Shown here in pieces: positions 1 to 6,387 of a stretch of DNA of 11,459 nt. The stretch lies in assembly GCA_004211235.1 (NCBI GenBank), contig SEEY01000063.1, positions 1 to 11,459 on the forward strand, read 5' to 3'. Position 1 is the first letter of the stretch. Every line of letters begins with the position of its first letter. The translations under genes were made by a program, and so were the position numbers. The notes beneath the pieces were generated by a model. The model ran no database searches. It was not told where the DNA came from and saw only the letters and a list, made by a program, of their open reading frames with translations. The stretch is from Rubrivivax sp. (GTDB lineage: Bacteria; Pseudomonadota; Gammaproteobacteria; Burkholderiales; Burkholderiaceae).

Positions 1-1261
1 GCTGTGGGCCGAGCGGGCCGATGTCAAGCGGCGGGGCCTGGCCGGCGATCTGCTGCGCCAGCACCTGCGCCGCGCCGCAGGCTAGGCCCCAGCCATTGCC
101 GCCGGGCGACAGGTTCAGCCACAGGCCCGGACGGCCGCTGGCGCCGAGCAGCGGCAGGCCGTCCGCCGTCAGCGCACGGCGGCTCTGGCCCTGCTGCACC
201 TGGCTGTGCAGCACGGAGCCCGGGAACCAGTGCTGCAGGCCCCGATGCAGGGCCTCGAAGTCTGGCGCGTGCCCGCCCTTGACGCCGGTGACCGTGACGC
301 CGCCGGTCAGGCGCACCCGTTGCCCGGTTCGCGCGACGACCAGGCCGCGGGACGGGTCGACCCAGCCCGCCTTGGGGCCGAGGTCGGGATGGGCCTCGAG
401 CAGCCGCAGCGGTGCCGTGACCGACGCTTCATGCTGTGCCGCGAGCACGAGGCCGGGCAGGCGCCGGCCGAGCAGGGCCGGTGCATCCAGGCCATTGCAG
501 AGCACGACCGCGTCGAAGCGCTCGTCCTGCGGGCCAGGCAATTGAGGCAGCGTGTCGCCGGCATCGCGGCCTGCATCGCGTTCGGCCGAGCGCGTTGGCG
601 CTTCCGGCGGTGGCGTGTGCTCGTGGCGCAGCGTCAGGCCCGCGCCGTCCGCGTCAACGGCACGCACGGTGGTGTGAAAGCGGAAGTTCGCGCCCAACTG
701 CTGGGCCTGCTGACGCAGCTGCTGGGCGAACAGGCGTGCATTGCCTGCGCCGCCGCCGCCCAGGGCCAATGCGGCCGACAGCGGAGCGTCGGTATTCAGG
801 CCGGGCTCACGCCGTCGGGCTTCGTCGCCATCGAGCAATTCGACGGCCAGACCCATGCCCTTCCATTCGTCGAGACGGGCCTGCGCGGCCGCGACGCGCT
901 TGGCATCTGTCAATGCCACCAGCAGGCCCGAGGCCGCCTCGTCGTCCAGGCCGAGCGCACGGCGGAGCTCGGCCGTTCGCGCCAGCCCAAGCTGGCTCAA
1001 CGCCGCCAGCGTCGCGGGCCCCAGGCCCGCGCGTCGGGCGGCACGCCAGCGGCGCCAGCGCCAGGCGAGCGGAGCTGGCGAGGCGGTTTCGGCAAGATGC
1101 GGCACGAAGGGCGACAGCAGCGCACTGCTTGCGAAACTGGCCTGCTCGGCGACGCTGCCGCCGCGCTCGAACACCTGGACCTGGCAGCCCAGGGCGGCGA
1201 GTTCATAGGCCGTCGTGACGCCGGCGAGGCCAGCGCCCACGACGGCGACGCGGCGGCTCAA
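1..1261 (-). CDS. FAD-dependent oxidoreductase, DadA (D-amino acid dehydrogenase)-like, partial at 3' end
   Basis: The minus strand reads open from about 1261 to the left edge, about 420 codons without a stop. The N-terminus has a Rossmann FAD-binding motif, VAVVGAGLAG (Gly9, Gly11, Gly14), and an acidic residue ending the second strand (VFER, Glu32), as in DAO-family (PF01266) flavoproteins. The C-terminal part matches DadA-type enzymes: a LTADGLPLLG segment, then LSPGGNGWGLACG (about residues 384-396) at the second FAD-contacting site. Since DadA is about 430 residues, only the last few codons should be missing. I chose the TTG at 1261 because no ATG or GTG lies in frame just upstream of the FAD motif, and an AGG sits 7 bases before it. 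Family knowledge suggests oxidative deamination of an amino acid or a related amine, passing electrons to the membrane; the substrate is unknown. The middle is divergent: GGGGAGN where DadA usually has an acidic D-x-x-GD-type segment, and a low-complexity stretch rich in Arg, Asp and Gly near residues 235-250. It is transcribed away from rpsB. Confidence 0.8.
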   Translation of the reverse strand, partial: MSRRVAVVGAGLAGVTTAYELAALGCQVQVFERGGSVAEQASFASSALLSPFVPHLAETASPAPLAWRWRRWRAARRAGLGPATLAALSQLGLARTAELRRALGLDDEAASGLLVALTDAKRVAAAQARLDEWKGMGLAVELLDGDEARRREPGLNTDAPLSAALALGGGGAGNARLFAQQLRQQAQQLGANFRFHTTVRAVDADGAGLTLRHEHTPPPEAPTRSAERDAGRDAGDTLPQLPGPQDERFDAVVLCNGLDAPALLGRRLPGLVLAAQHEASVTAPLRLLEAHPDLGPKAGWVDPSRGLVVARTGQRVRLTGGVTVTGVKGGHAPDFEALHRGLQHWFPGSVLHSQVQQGQSRRALTADGLPLLGASGRPGLWLNLSPGGNGWGLACGAAQVLAQQIAGQAPPLDIGPLGPQ

Positions 1262-1299
1262 ACGGACACCTGGCGTCGGGCTCTGGCAGGCGCGCTGAC

Positions 1300-1317
1300 A
1301 GCCGCTGTGGAGCGGCT
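1300..1317. promoter_or_regulatory. GC-rich perfect inverted repeat upstream of the DadA-like gene
   Basis: AGCCGCT and AGCGGCT form a perfect 7-base stem around a GTGG loop. It lies about 40 bases upstream of the proposed TTG start of the minus-strand gene and upstream of the TATACT box for rpsB. It could be an operator, or an RNA hairpin in the leader of the oxidoreductase gene. There is no U-tract on either side, so it is unlikely to be a terminator. The structure is seen directly; any function is inference. Confidence 0.35.
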
Positions 1318-1321
1318 TCGG

Positions 1322-1349
1322 CTGGAAAGGGCCATGGCTTGTGTATACT
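1322..1349 (+). promoter_or_regulatory. Candidate sigma-70 promoter for rpsB
   Basis: TATACT at 1344-1349 matches the -10 consensus at 5 of 6 positions and stands out in this GC-rich sequence. The best -35 candidate at suitable spacing is CTGGAA (1322-1327, 16-base spacer), which matches only 3 of 6. The -10 box is therefore fairly persuasive and the -35 is not. It would start a long rpsB leader. The core is nearly symmetrical (GTATAC), so the opposite strand (TATACA) could also act as a -10 box for the divergent gene. Confidence 0.35.
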
Positions 1350-1460
1350 CTGCGGGTTTTGCCGGGGGTGGCAGCGCATTCAGCGTTGCAACACTTCGGC
1401 AGAACGGTTGTGAGGGGGTGTGAAGCCGAAGAAATTCAGCGCCACTCGTTCGCAACAAAT

Positions 1461-1494
1461 CGCAAACCGGTCCACAAAGGTGTTGTGGTTTGCG
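1461..1494 (+). promoter_or_regulatory. Bulged stem-loop in the rpsB mRNA leader
   Basis: The arm CGCAAA (1461-1466) pairs with TTTGCG (1489-1494), and CCACAA (1472-1477) pairs with TTGTGG (1483-1488). Together they make 12 base pairs with a five-base bulge (CCGGT) on the 5' side and an AGGTG loop. The structure ends about 90 bases upstream of the rpsB start codon. In gammaproteobacteria S2 protein represses rpsB-tsf through a structured leader; whether this different-looking hairpin does the same job here is inference. Confidence 0.45.
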
Positions 1495-1583
1495 GCACTT
1501 GTTATCTCAGCTGAAAAAGCTGTTTCAAGGCGCTGCAACGCAATTCGGACCGGATTTTAGACACAACCTTCGGAGTAAGACCC

Positions 1584-2330
1584 ATGTCTGTCACGATGCG
1601 CGAGATGCTGGAAGCCGGCGTCCATTTCGGCCACCAAACCCGCTTCTGGAATCCCAAGATGGCGCCGTATATCTACGGCCATCGCAACAAGATCCACATC
1701 ATCAACCTCGAGAAGACGCTGCCCGCGTTCAACGATGCGTTGAAGTTCATCCGCTCGCTGGCCGCCAAGCGCGGCACGATCCTGATGATCGGCACCAAGC
1801 GCCAGGCCCGTGAGGTCATCGCCTCCGAAGCGCAGCGCGCCGGCATGCCCTACGTCGACGCCCGTTGGCTCGGCGGCATGATGACCAACTTCAAGACGGT
1901 CAAGACCTCGCTGAAGAACCTGAAGGACATGCAGGCCCAGGTCGACGCCGGCACCCAGCCCGCGATCAAGAAGGAAGCGCTGATGTTCCAGCGTGACATC
2001 TCCAAGCTCGAGAAGAACATCGGCGGTATCCAGGACATGACCGCGCTGCCTGACGCCATCTTCGTCATCGACGTCGGCTATCACAAGATTGCCGTCGCAG
2101 AAGCCAAGAAGCTCGGCATCCCCGTCATCGGCGTCGTGGACACCAACCACTCGCCCATCGGCATCGACTACGTCATTCCCGGCAACGACGACTCGGCCAA
2201 GGCCGTGGCGCTGTACGCCCGCGCCGTTGCTGACGCCGTGCTGGAAGGCCGTGCCAATGCCACGAACGACGTGCTGGCTGCAGTCGCTCCTGCCGGCGAC
2301 GAGTTCGTCGAGGTTTCCGAAGAGGCGTAA
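1584..2330 (+). CDS. rpsB: 30S ribosomal protein S2
   Basis: Encodes a 248-residue S2, the usual length, which binds the 30S head-body junction late in assembly and is needed for recruiting S1. The N-terminal [14 protein letters not shown] segment and the C-terminal [19 protein letters not shown] segment are the two S2 family signatures. The central coiled-coil region (about residues 105-150) is Lys-rich, including NLKDMQAQ and [17 protein letters not shown]. The ATG at 1584 is preceded by GGAG with 8 bases of spacing and gives the family's standard N-terminus. It opens the plus-strand cluster, 82 bases before tsf. The leader hairpin upstream and the attenuator-like hairpin downstream suggest that expression is tuned both before and after this gene. 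Identification is secure. Confidence 0.98.
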   Translation: MSVTMREMLEAGVHFGHQTRFWNPKMAPYIYGHRNKIHIINLEKTLPAFNDALKFIRSLAAKRGTILMIGTKRQAREVIASEAQRAGMPYVDARWLGGMMTNFKTVKTSLKNLKDMQAQVDAGTQPAIKKEALMFQRDISKLEKNIGGIQDMTALPDAIFVIDVGYHKIAVAEAKKLGIPVIGVVDTNHSPIGIDYVIPGNDDSAKAVALYARAVADAVLEGRANATNDVLAAVAPAGDEFVEVSEEA

Positions 2331-2351
2331 GCCCTTCCGACCCTGCATCTG

Positions 2352-2374
2352 AAAGGGGCCGCGAGGCCCCTTTT
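2352..2374 (+). terminator. Intrinsic terminator or attenuator between rpsB and tsf
   Basis: AAAGGGGCC (2352-2360) pairs perfectly with GGCCCCTTT (2365-2373) around a GCGA loop, which is of the stable GNRA type, and a fourth T follows. It starts 22 bases after the rpsB stop. The U-tract is short (TTTT then GCC), so partial termination is more likely than a full stop. That would yield more S2 transcript than EF-Ts transcript and protect the rpsB mRNA 3' end. Confidence 0.7.
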
Positions 2375-2412
2375 GCCAACTGAATTTGGCCAACCGAAAT
2401 CTGGAGATAGAA

Positions 2413-3306
2413 ATGGCTGCAATCACTGCAAGCATGGTGGGCGAACTGCGTGCCCGCACCGACGCCCCGATGATGGAGTGCAAGAAGGCGCTGACCGAAG
2501 CCGAAGGCGACCTGGGCCGCGCTGAAGAGATCCTGCGCGTCAAGCTCGGCAACAAGGCCGGCAAGGCCGCTTCCCGCATCACCGCCGAAGGCATCGTTGC
2601 CGCGGCCGTGGTCGGCGGCAACGGCGCGCTGATCGAAGTGAACTGCGAGACCGATTTCGTCTCGAAGAACGACGCTTTCCTGGCCTTCGTGAACGCGCTG
2701 GCCGCCCTGGTGGCCGAGCAGAACCCGGCCGACGTGGCCGCCCTGTCGGCGCTGCCGCTGTCGCAGGAAGGCTTCGGCCCGACGGTGGAAGACGTGCGCA
2801 AGGGCCTGATCGGCAAGATCGGCGAGAACATGACGATCCGCCGCTTCCAGCGCTACACCGGCAGCAAGCTGGCCACCTATCTGCACGGCACCCGCATCGG
2901 CGTGGTCGTGGAGTTCGACGGTGACGACGTCGCCGCCAAGGACGTGGCGATGCACATCGCCGCGATGAAGCCGGCCGCACTGTCGAGCGCCGATGTGTCG
3001 GCCGACCTGGTGGCCAAGGAGCGCAAGATCGCCACCGAGAAGGCAGCCGAGTCGGGCAAGCCCGCCGACATCATCGCCAAGATGGTCGAAGGCTCGGTGC
3101 AGAAGTTCCTGAAGGAAGTCTCGCTGCTGGACCAGGTCTTCGTGAAGGCCGCCGACGGCAAGCAGACCGTGGGCGCTCACCTGAAGGCGGCCAACACGAC
3201 GGTCAAGGGCTTCACGCTCTACGTGGTCGGTGAAGGCATCGAAAAGAAGGTCGACGACTTCGCAGCCGAAGTGGCCGCGCAGGTTGCGGCTGCCAAGGGT
3301 CAGTAA
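2413..3306 (+). CDS. tsf: Elongation factor Ts
   Basis: Encodes a 297-residue EF-Ts, which releases GDP from EF-Tu so that it can be reloaded with GTP. The N-terminal UBA-like module (residues 1-50) holds the signature [16 protein letters not shown]. The catalytic TDF motif follows in [10 protein letters not shown] (Asp81, Phe82, matching Asp80-Phe81 of E. coli), which inserts near the EF-Tu nucleotide site. The rest forms the core domain with its two subdomains and ends in an Ala-rich helix. I chose the ATG at 2413, which follows GGAG at 2403-2406 with 6 bases of spacing and gives the family N-terminus [13 protein letters not shown] at 2386 would add nine residues unlike the family. rpsB and tsf are neighbours in most bacteria and probably share a transcript. 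Confidence 0.97.
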   Translation: MAAITASMVGELRARTDAPMMECKKALTEAEGDLGRAEEILRVKLGNKAGKAASRITAEGIVAAAVVGGNGALIEVNCETDFVSKNDAFLAFVNALAALVAEQNPADVAALSALPLSQEGFGPTVEDVRKGLIGKIGENMTIRRFQRYTGSKLATYLHGTRIGVVVEFDGDDVAAKDVAMHIAAMKPAALSSADVSADLVAKERKIATEKAAESGKPADIIAKMVEGSVQKFLKEVSLLDQVFVKAADGKQTVGAHLKAANTTVKGFTLYVVGEGIEKKVDDFAAEVAAQVAAAKGQ

Positions 3307-3322
3307 AGACCCTGGCGAAATG

Positions 3323-3347
3323 AAAGGGCGCCAAGTTGGCGCCCTTT
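3323..3347 (+). terminator. Intrinsic terminator or attenuator between tsf and pyrH
   Basis: AAAGGGCGCC (3323-3332) pairs perfectly with GGCGCCCTTT (3338-3347) around an AAGTT loop, starting 16 bases after the tsf stop. Only three T residues end the stem and AAAC follows, so termination should be partial. It is laid out like the hairpin between rpsB and tsf and marks the boundary between the translation genes and pyrH. No convincing promoter was seen in the remaining 43 bases before pyrH. Confidence 0.65.
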
Positions 3348-3390
3348 AAACTTCAGGGCCACCGACAGCCCCCCGACTTACGAGGACACC

Positions 3391-4101
3391 ATGCCAGCGT
3401 ACAAGCGCATCCTGCTCAAACTTTCCGGCGAAGCCCTGATGGGTGACGACGCCTACGGCATCAACCGCGCGACCATCGTGCGCATGGTGCAGGAAGTGCG
3501 CGAAGTGACGCAGATGGGCATCGAGGTGGCGGTCGTCATCGGCGGCGGCAACATCTTCCGCGGCGTGGCCGGCGGCTCGGTCGGCATGGACCGCGCAACC
3601 GCCGACTACATGGGCATGCTGGCCACCGTCATGAACGCGCTGGCCCTGGCCGACACGATGCGCCAGGAAGGCATGATCGCCCGCGTGATGTCGGCCATCG
3701 CCATCGAGCAGGTCGTCGAACCCTACATCCGCCCGAAGGCGCTGCAGTACCTCGAGGAAGGCAAGGTCGTCGTCTTCGCAGCCGGCACCGGCAACCCCTT
3801 CTTCACGACCGACACGGCCGCCGCCCTGCGCGGTGCCGAAATCGGCGCCGAGATCGTGCTGAAGGCCACCAAGGTCGACGGCGTCTACACGGCCGACCCC
3901 AAGAAGAACCCCGACGCGACGCGCTATTCGAGCATCACCTTCGACGAGGCGATTTCGAAGAACCTGCAGGTGATGGACGGCGCCGCCTTCGCGCTGTGCC
4001 GCGACCAGAAGCTGCCGATCAAGGTGTTCAGCATCTTCAAGCCGGGCGCCCTCAAGCGCGTGGTGCAGGGCGAGGACGAGGGCACACTGGTCCACGTCTA
4101 A
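3391..4101 (+). CDS. pyrH: Uridylate kinase (UMP kinase)
   Basis: Encodes a 236-residue bacterial UMP kinase, which phosphorylates UMP to UDP in the cytoplasm, the entry to all UTP and CTP synthesis. It belongs to the amino acid kinase fold, not the adenylate-kinase fold, and works as a hexamer that is inhibited by UTP and activated by GTP in relatives. Seen motifs are the N-terminal [14 protein letters not shown] phosphate-binding segment, the glycine-rich GGGNIFRG (residues 51-58), the UMP-site segment [13 protein letters not shown] (132-144) and [16 protein letters not shown] near the ATP site. The start ATG has GAGG six bases upstream. The spacing from tsf and the hairpin between them suggest read-through transcription. 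Length and motifs match the family fully. Confidence 0.97.
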   Translation: MPAYKRILLKLSGEALMGDDAYGINRATIVRMVQEVREVTQMGIEVAVVIGGGNIFRGVAGGSVGMDRATADYMGMLATVMNALALADTMRQEGMIARVMSAIAIEQVVEPYIRPKALQYLEEGKVVVFAAGTGNPFFTTDTAAALRGAEIGAEIVLKATKVDGVYTADPKKNPDATRYSSITFDEAISKNLQVMDGAAFALCRDQKLPIKVFSIFKPGALKRVVQGEDEGTLVHV

Positions 4102-4115
4102 TTCAGTTGTAATCA

Positions 4116-4163
4116 GTTGGGGACAGAGCCACTCGCTGACGCTCGGGCGGTCCGTCCCGCAAG
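4116..4163 (+). repeat. REP-like palindromic repeat, copy A
   Basis: This is the first of two head-to-tail copies, starting GTTGGGGACAGAGC and ending GTCCCGCAAG (48 bases). Inside it, GGGAC (4120-4124) can pair with GTCCC (4154-4158), and GAGC (4126-4129) with GCTC (4141-4144), giving an imperfect stem-loop. TCAGTTG at 4113-4119, overlapping its left edge, is also present ten bases earlier (4103-4109). The form resembles REP-type intergenic elements; whether it is dispersed in the genome cannot be seen from this window. Confidence 0.65.
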
Positions 4164-4172
4164 CAGTAAGCC

Positions 4173-4221
4173 GTTGGGGATAGAGCGACTCGCTACGTGC
4201 TCGGGTGGCCTGTCCCGCAAG
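4173..4221 (+). repeat. REP-like palindromic repeat, copy B
   Basis: The second copy (49 bases) matches copy A except for six or so substitutions and a four-for-three base change in the central loop. The terminal stem is kept: GGGATAG (4177-4183) pairs with CTGTCCC (4210-4216) with one G-U pair, and GAGC and GCTC are kept inside. Differences fall in the loop or preserve most pairing, which suggests that the folded form matters or came with the element. The last bases of the copy overlap the frr ribosome binding site. Confidence 0.65.
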
Positions 4222-4223
4222 GA
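4219..4223 (+). promoter_or_regulatory. frr: Ribosome binding site of frr, formed at the repeat edge
   Basis: AAGGA lies six bases before the frr ATG. Its first three bases (AAG) are the conserved end of repeat copy B, and the GA comes from unique sequence beyond it. The same GCAAG end in copy A is followed by CAG and makes no such site. This site decides the frr start at 4230. Confidence 0.6.
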
Positions 4224-4229
4224 AACAAG

Positions 4230-4790
4230 ATGAGCATTGCCGACATCAAGAAGAACGCCGAGGCCAAGATGGCCAAGTCGATCGACTCGCTGAAGAACGA
4301 CCTTCACAAGATCCGCACCGGCCGCGCGCACCCCGGCATCCTGGATCAGGTCAGCGTCGACTACTACGGCTCCATGGTGCCCATTTCCCAGGTGGCGAAC
4401 GTGACGCTGCTGGATGCCCGCACCATCTCCGTCCAGCCCTGGGAAAAGGGCATGGGCGCCAAGATCGAGAAGGCCATCCGCGAGAGCGACCTGGGCCTGA
4501 ATCCGGCCAGCCAGGGCGACCTGATCCGCGTGCCGATGCCGCCGCTGACCGAAGAGCGCCGCCGCGACCTGACCAAGGTCGTGCGCAACGCCGGTGAGGA
4601 CGCCAAGGTGGCCGTGCGCAACCTGCGTCGCGACGCCAACGAGCAGGCGAAGAAGCTGCTGAAGGACAAGGAGATCGGCGAGGACGACGAGCGTCGCAGC
4701 CTCGACGAGGTGCAGAAGCTCACCGACCGCGTCATCAACGAGATCGACAAGCTGATCTCCGGCAAGGAAGCCGAGATCCTGGCGGTTTGA
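4230..4790 (+). CDS. frr: Ribosome recycling factor
   Basis: Encodes a 186-residue RRF, the standard length, which with EF-G splits the post-termination ribosome into subunits. Domain I is the three-helix bundle made of the N-terminal helix ([19 protein letters not shown]) and the two long C-terminal helices. Domain II is the small beta domain around residues 31-104, including [16 protein letters not shown]. The family's [15 protein letters not shown] hinge and VRNLRRDAN segment are present; Arg130 and Arg133 match the functionally important Arg129 and Arg132 of E. coli. I chose the ATG at 4230 because it has an AAGGA site and gives MSIADIKK; a GTG at 4197 in the same frame would lie inside the repeat and add non-family residues. 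pyrH-frr-uppS is a common bacterial order. Confidence 0.97.
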   Translation: MSIADIKKNAEAKMAKSIDSLKNDLHKIRTGRAHPGILDQVSVDYYGSMVPISQVANVTLLDARTISVQPWEKGMGAKIEKAIRESDLGLNPASQGDLIRVPMPPLTEERRRDLTKVVRNAGEDAKVAVRNLRRDANEQAKKLLKDKEIGEDDERRSLDEVQKLTDRVINEIDKLISGKEAEILAV

Positions 4791-4813
4791 GCGCCGTCCT
4801 GAGCACGCCTGCC

Positions 4814-5536
4814 ATGGCGCAAGACCGCCTCGCGCCGCCGCGCCACGTCGCCATCGTCATGGATGGCAACGGCCGCTGGGCCAAGAAGCGCTTTCTGCCG
4901 CGCTTCTTCGGCCACAAGGCGGGCGTGGAAGCCGTCGTCAAGACCATCCAGGCCTGCATCGACCGCGACATCGAGCATCTGACCGTCTTCGCCTTCTCCA
5001 GCGAGAACTGGAAACGGCCGAGCGACGAGGTGTCGGGCCTGATGGGCCTGGTGCTGGCTGCCATGTCGCGTTACCTCGCCAAGATCGGCGCCATGGGCGT
5101 GCGCGTGCGCGTCATCGGCGACCGCGACACGCTGTCCGACAAGCTGCGCAACGCCTGGACCGAGGCCGAGGCCATGACGGCCCACAACACGAAGTTGACG
5201 CTCAACGTCGCGTTCAACTACGGCGGCCGCTGGGACATCGTCCAGGCCTGCCGCAAGGCCGTCGAGGCCGGCGTGCCGGCGCATGAGCTGACGGAAGCGA
5301 GGCTGTCGGAATTCATGGCGCTGGCACATGCGCCCGACCCGGATCTCTTCATTCGCACGGGCGGCGAGGTGCGCATCAGCAACTTCCTGCTCTGGCAGGC
5401 TGCCTACACCGAGTTCGTCTTCTCGGACTGCCTGTGGCCCGAGTTCGGGCCGCGTGAACTGGACGCGGCCATCGCCATCTTCCATGAACGCGACCGTCGC
5501 TTCGGCGGTGTCAAGCCGGCCCCCGTGACGGCCTGA
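4814..5536 (+). CDS. uppS: Undecaprenyl diphosphate synthase (cis-prenyltransferase)
   Basis: Encodes a 240-residue enzyme that adds eight isopentenyl units to farnesyl diphosphate in cis, making the C55 lipid carrier for peptidoglycan, O-antigen and other envelope glycans. Motifs in order are [13 protein letters not shown] with the catalytic Asp17 that holds Mg-diphosphate, FSSENWKRP (residues 61-69) and [15 protein letters not shown] (181-195) with the diphosphate-binding arginines and serine. No membrane span is expected; it is a peripheral homodimer. The start is uncertain. A TTG at 4787 overlaps the frr stop by four bases and would add nine residues, whereas the ATG at 4814 starts ten residues before the conserved core. 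Neither has a good Shine-Dalgarno site, so coupling to frr translation is likely. Its isoprenoid precursors come from the pathway begun by Dxr downstream. Confidence 0.95.
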   Translation: MAQDRLAPPRHVAIVMDGNGRWAKKRFLPRFFGHKAGVEAVVKTIQACIDRDIEHLTVFAFSSENWKRPSDEVSGLMGLVLAAMSRYLAKIGAMGVRVRVIGDRDTLSDKLRNAWTEAEAMTAHNTKLTLNVAFNYGGRWDIVQACRKAVEAGVPAHELTEARLSEFMALAHAPDPDLFIRTGGEVRISNFLLWQAAYTEFVFSDCLWPEFGPRELDAAIAIFHERDRRFGGVKPAPVTA

Positions 5537-5550
5537 GCCGAAAGCCCATC

Positions 5551-6387
5551 ATGCTCAAGACCCGCGTCATCACCGCCATCGTCCTGCTGGCCGTCCTGCT
5601 GCCGGTGCTCTTCCAGGCGTCGCCCTGGCCCTTCGCCTGGGTCAGCGTCGCGCTGATCGGCGCGGCGGGCTGGGAGTGGGCGCGGCTCAACGGCCTGCCT
5701 GGCACGGGGGCCGTGGCTGCCGGCGTGGCGCTGGCGCTGGCCTGCGTGTGGACCCTGCTGATCGGCGGTTTGAACGCGCCGCCGCCGTGGGTCTGGTGGC
5801 TCGCGACAGGCGTCTGGGTGCTGGGCGGCGCCTATGCGTTGCGCGCCGGGCCGACCGGCTGGCCGCACATCGCCCGCGGTGGCCGACTGGCCCTGGGTGC
5901 GCTGCTGCTCTGGGGTGCCTGGCTGGCCATCGTGCAGGCCAAGGTCCATGGCATCAACTTCATCCTGTCGGTGTTCTGTCTCGTGTGGATGGCGGACGTC
6001 GCCGCCTACTTCGGCGGTCGCGCCTTCGGCAAGCGCAAGCTCGCGCCTGCCATCAGCCCGGGCAAGAGCTGGGAAGGCGTCTGGAGCGGCCTGGCGGGCG
6101 TGATCCTGCTCGGCATCGTCTGGGTGCATGTCATCGACGTGCGCCTCGCCGTCGACTCGCCCAGCCTCTTCACGCTGCTGGTCCAGCGCCAGGGCATCGT
6201 CTCGCTGCTGGCCCTGGTTTTCCTCGGCGCGATGAGCGTCGTCGGCGACCTGTTCGAGTCCCTCGTCAAGCGTGCCGCCGGCGCCAAGGACAGCAGCGGC
6301 CTGCTGCCCGGCCATGGTGGCGTGCTGGACCGCATCGATGCGCTGCTGCCGGTGTTTCCTCTCGCGCTTGCGTTGATCTCGCTATGA
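5551..6387 (+). CDS. cdsA: Phosphatidate cytidylyltransferase (CDP-diacylglycerol synthase)
   Basis: Encodes a 278-residue inner-membrane enzyme that makes CDP-diacylglycerol from CTP and phosphatidic acid, the branch point to phosphatidylethanolamine, phosphatidylglycerol and cardiolipin. The CdsA signature is complete at residues 237-263 ([11 protein letters not shown] followed by HGGVLDRID), including the paired aspartates of the metal site. Upstream, [25 protein letters not shown] is the other conserved family segment. The protein is highly hydrophobic, with about seven or eight membrane segments; the first is residues 8-25. It starts 14 bases after the uppS stop, with no strong ribosome binding site, and its stop overlaps the dxr start (ATGA), so these genes are almost certainly cotranscribed and probably coupled in translation. 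Confidence 0.96.
   Translation: MLKTRVITAIVLLAVLLPVLFQASPWPFAWVSVALIGAAGWEWARLNGLPGTGAVAAGVALALACVWTLLIGGLNAPPPWVWWLATGVWVLGGAYALRAGPTGWPHIARGGRLALGALLLWGAWLAIVQAKVHGINFILSVFCLVWMADVAAYFGGRAFGKRKLAPAISPGKSWEGVWSGLAGVILLGIVWVHVIDVRLAVDSPSLFTLLVQRQGIVSLLALVFLGAMSVVGDLFESLVKRAAGAKDSSGLLPGHGGVLDRIDALLPVFPLALALISL

Larger units (their letters stand above)
1262..1583. other. Divergent intergenic region and rpsB leader
   Basis: This 322-base stretch lies between the DadA-like gene and rpsB and shows no credible coding sequence. It is less GC-rich on its rpsB side. It holds a GC-rich hairpin (1300-1317), a TATACT box (1344-1349), a long bulged hairpin (1461-1494) and a short hairpin, CAGCT-GAAAA-AGCTG (1508-1522), followed by TTT. 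If transcription starts just after the TATACT box, the rpsB leader would be about 225 bases. The rpsB ribosome binding site is GGAG at 1572-1575. I saw no tRNA or other RNA gene. Confidence 0.7.

Noticed and set aside
206..1423. A 405-codon plus-strand open frame covering the left end
   Set aside because: The minus strand encodes a clear FAD-binding protein there with both FAD motifs in place; the plus-strand translation has no family features.
1483..1507. TTGTGG and TTATCT as an rpsB promoter
   Set aside because: The spacer is only 13 bases, and TTGTGG is better explained as an arm of the leader hairpin.
5676..6383. Possible 236-residue N-terminal extension of Dxr
   Set aside because: This stretch is the cdsA coding region in another frame. 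The Dxr family starts at its NADPH motif, which fits the ATG at 6384.
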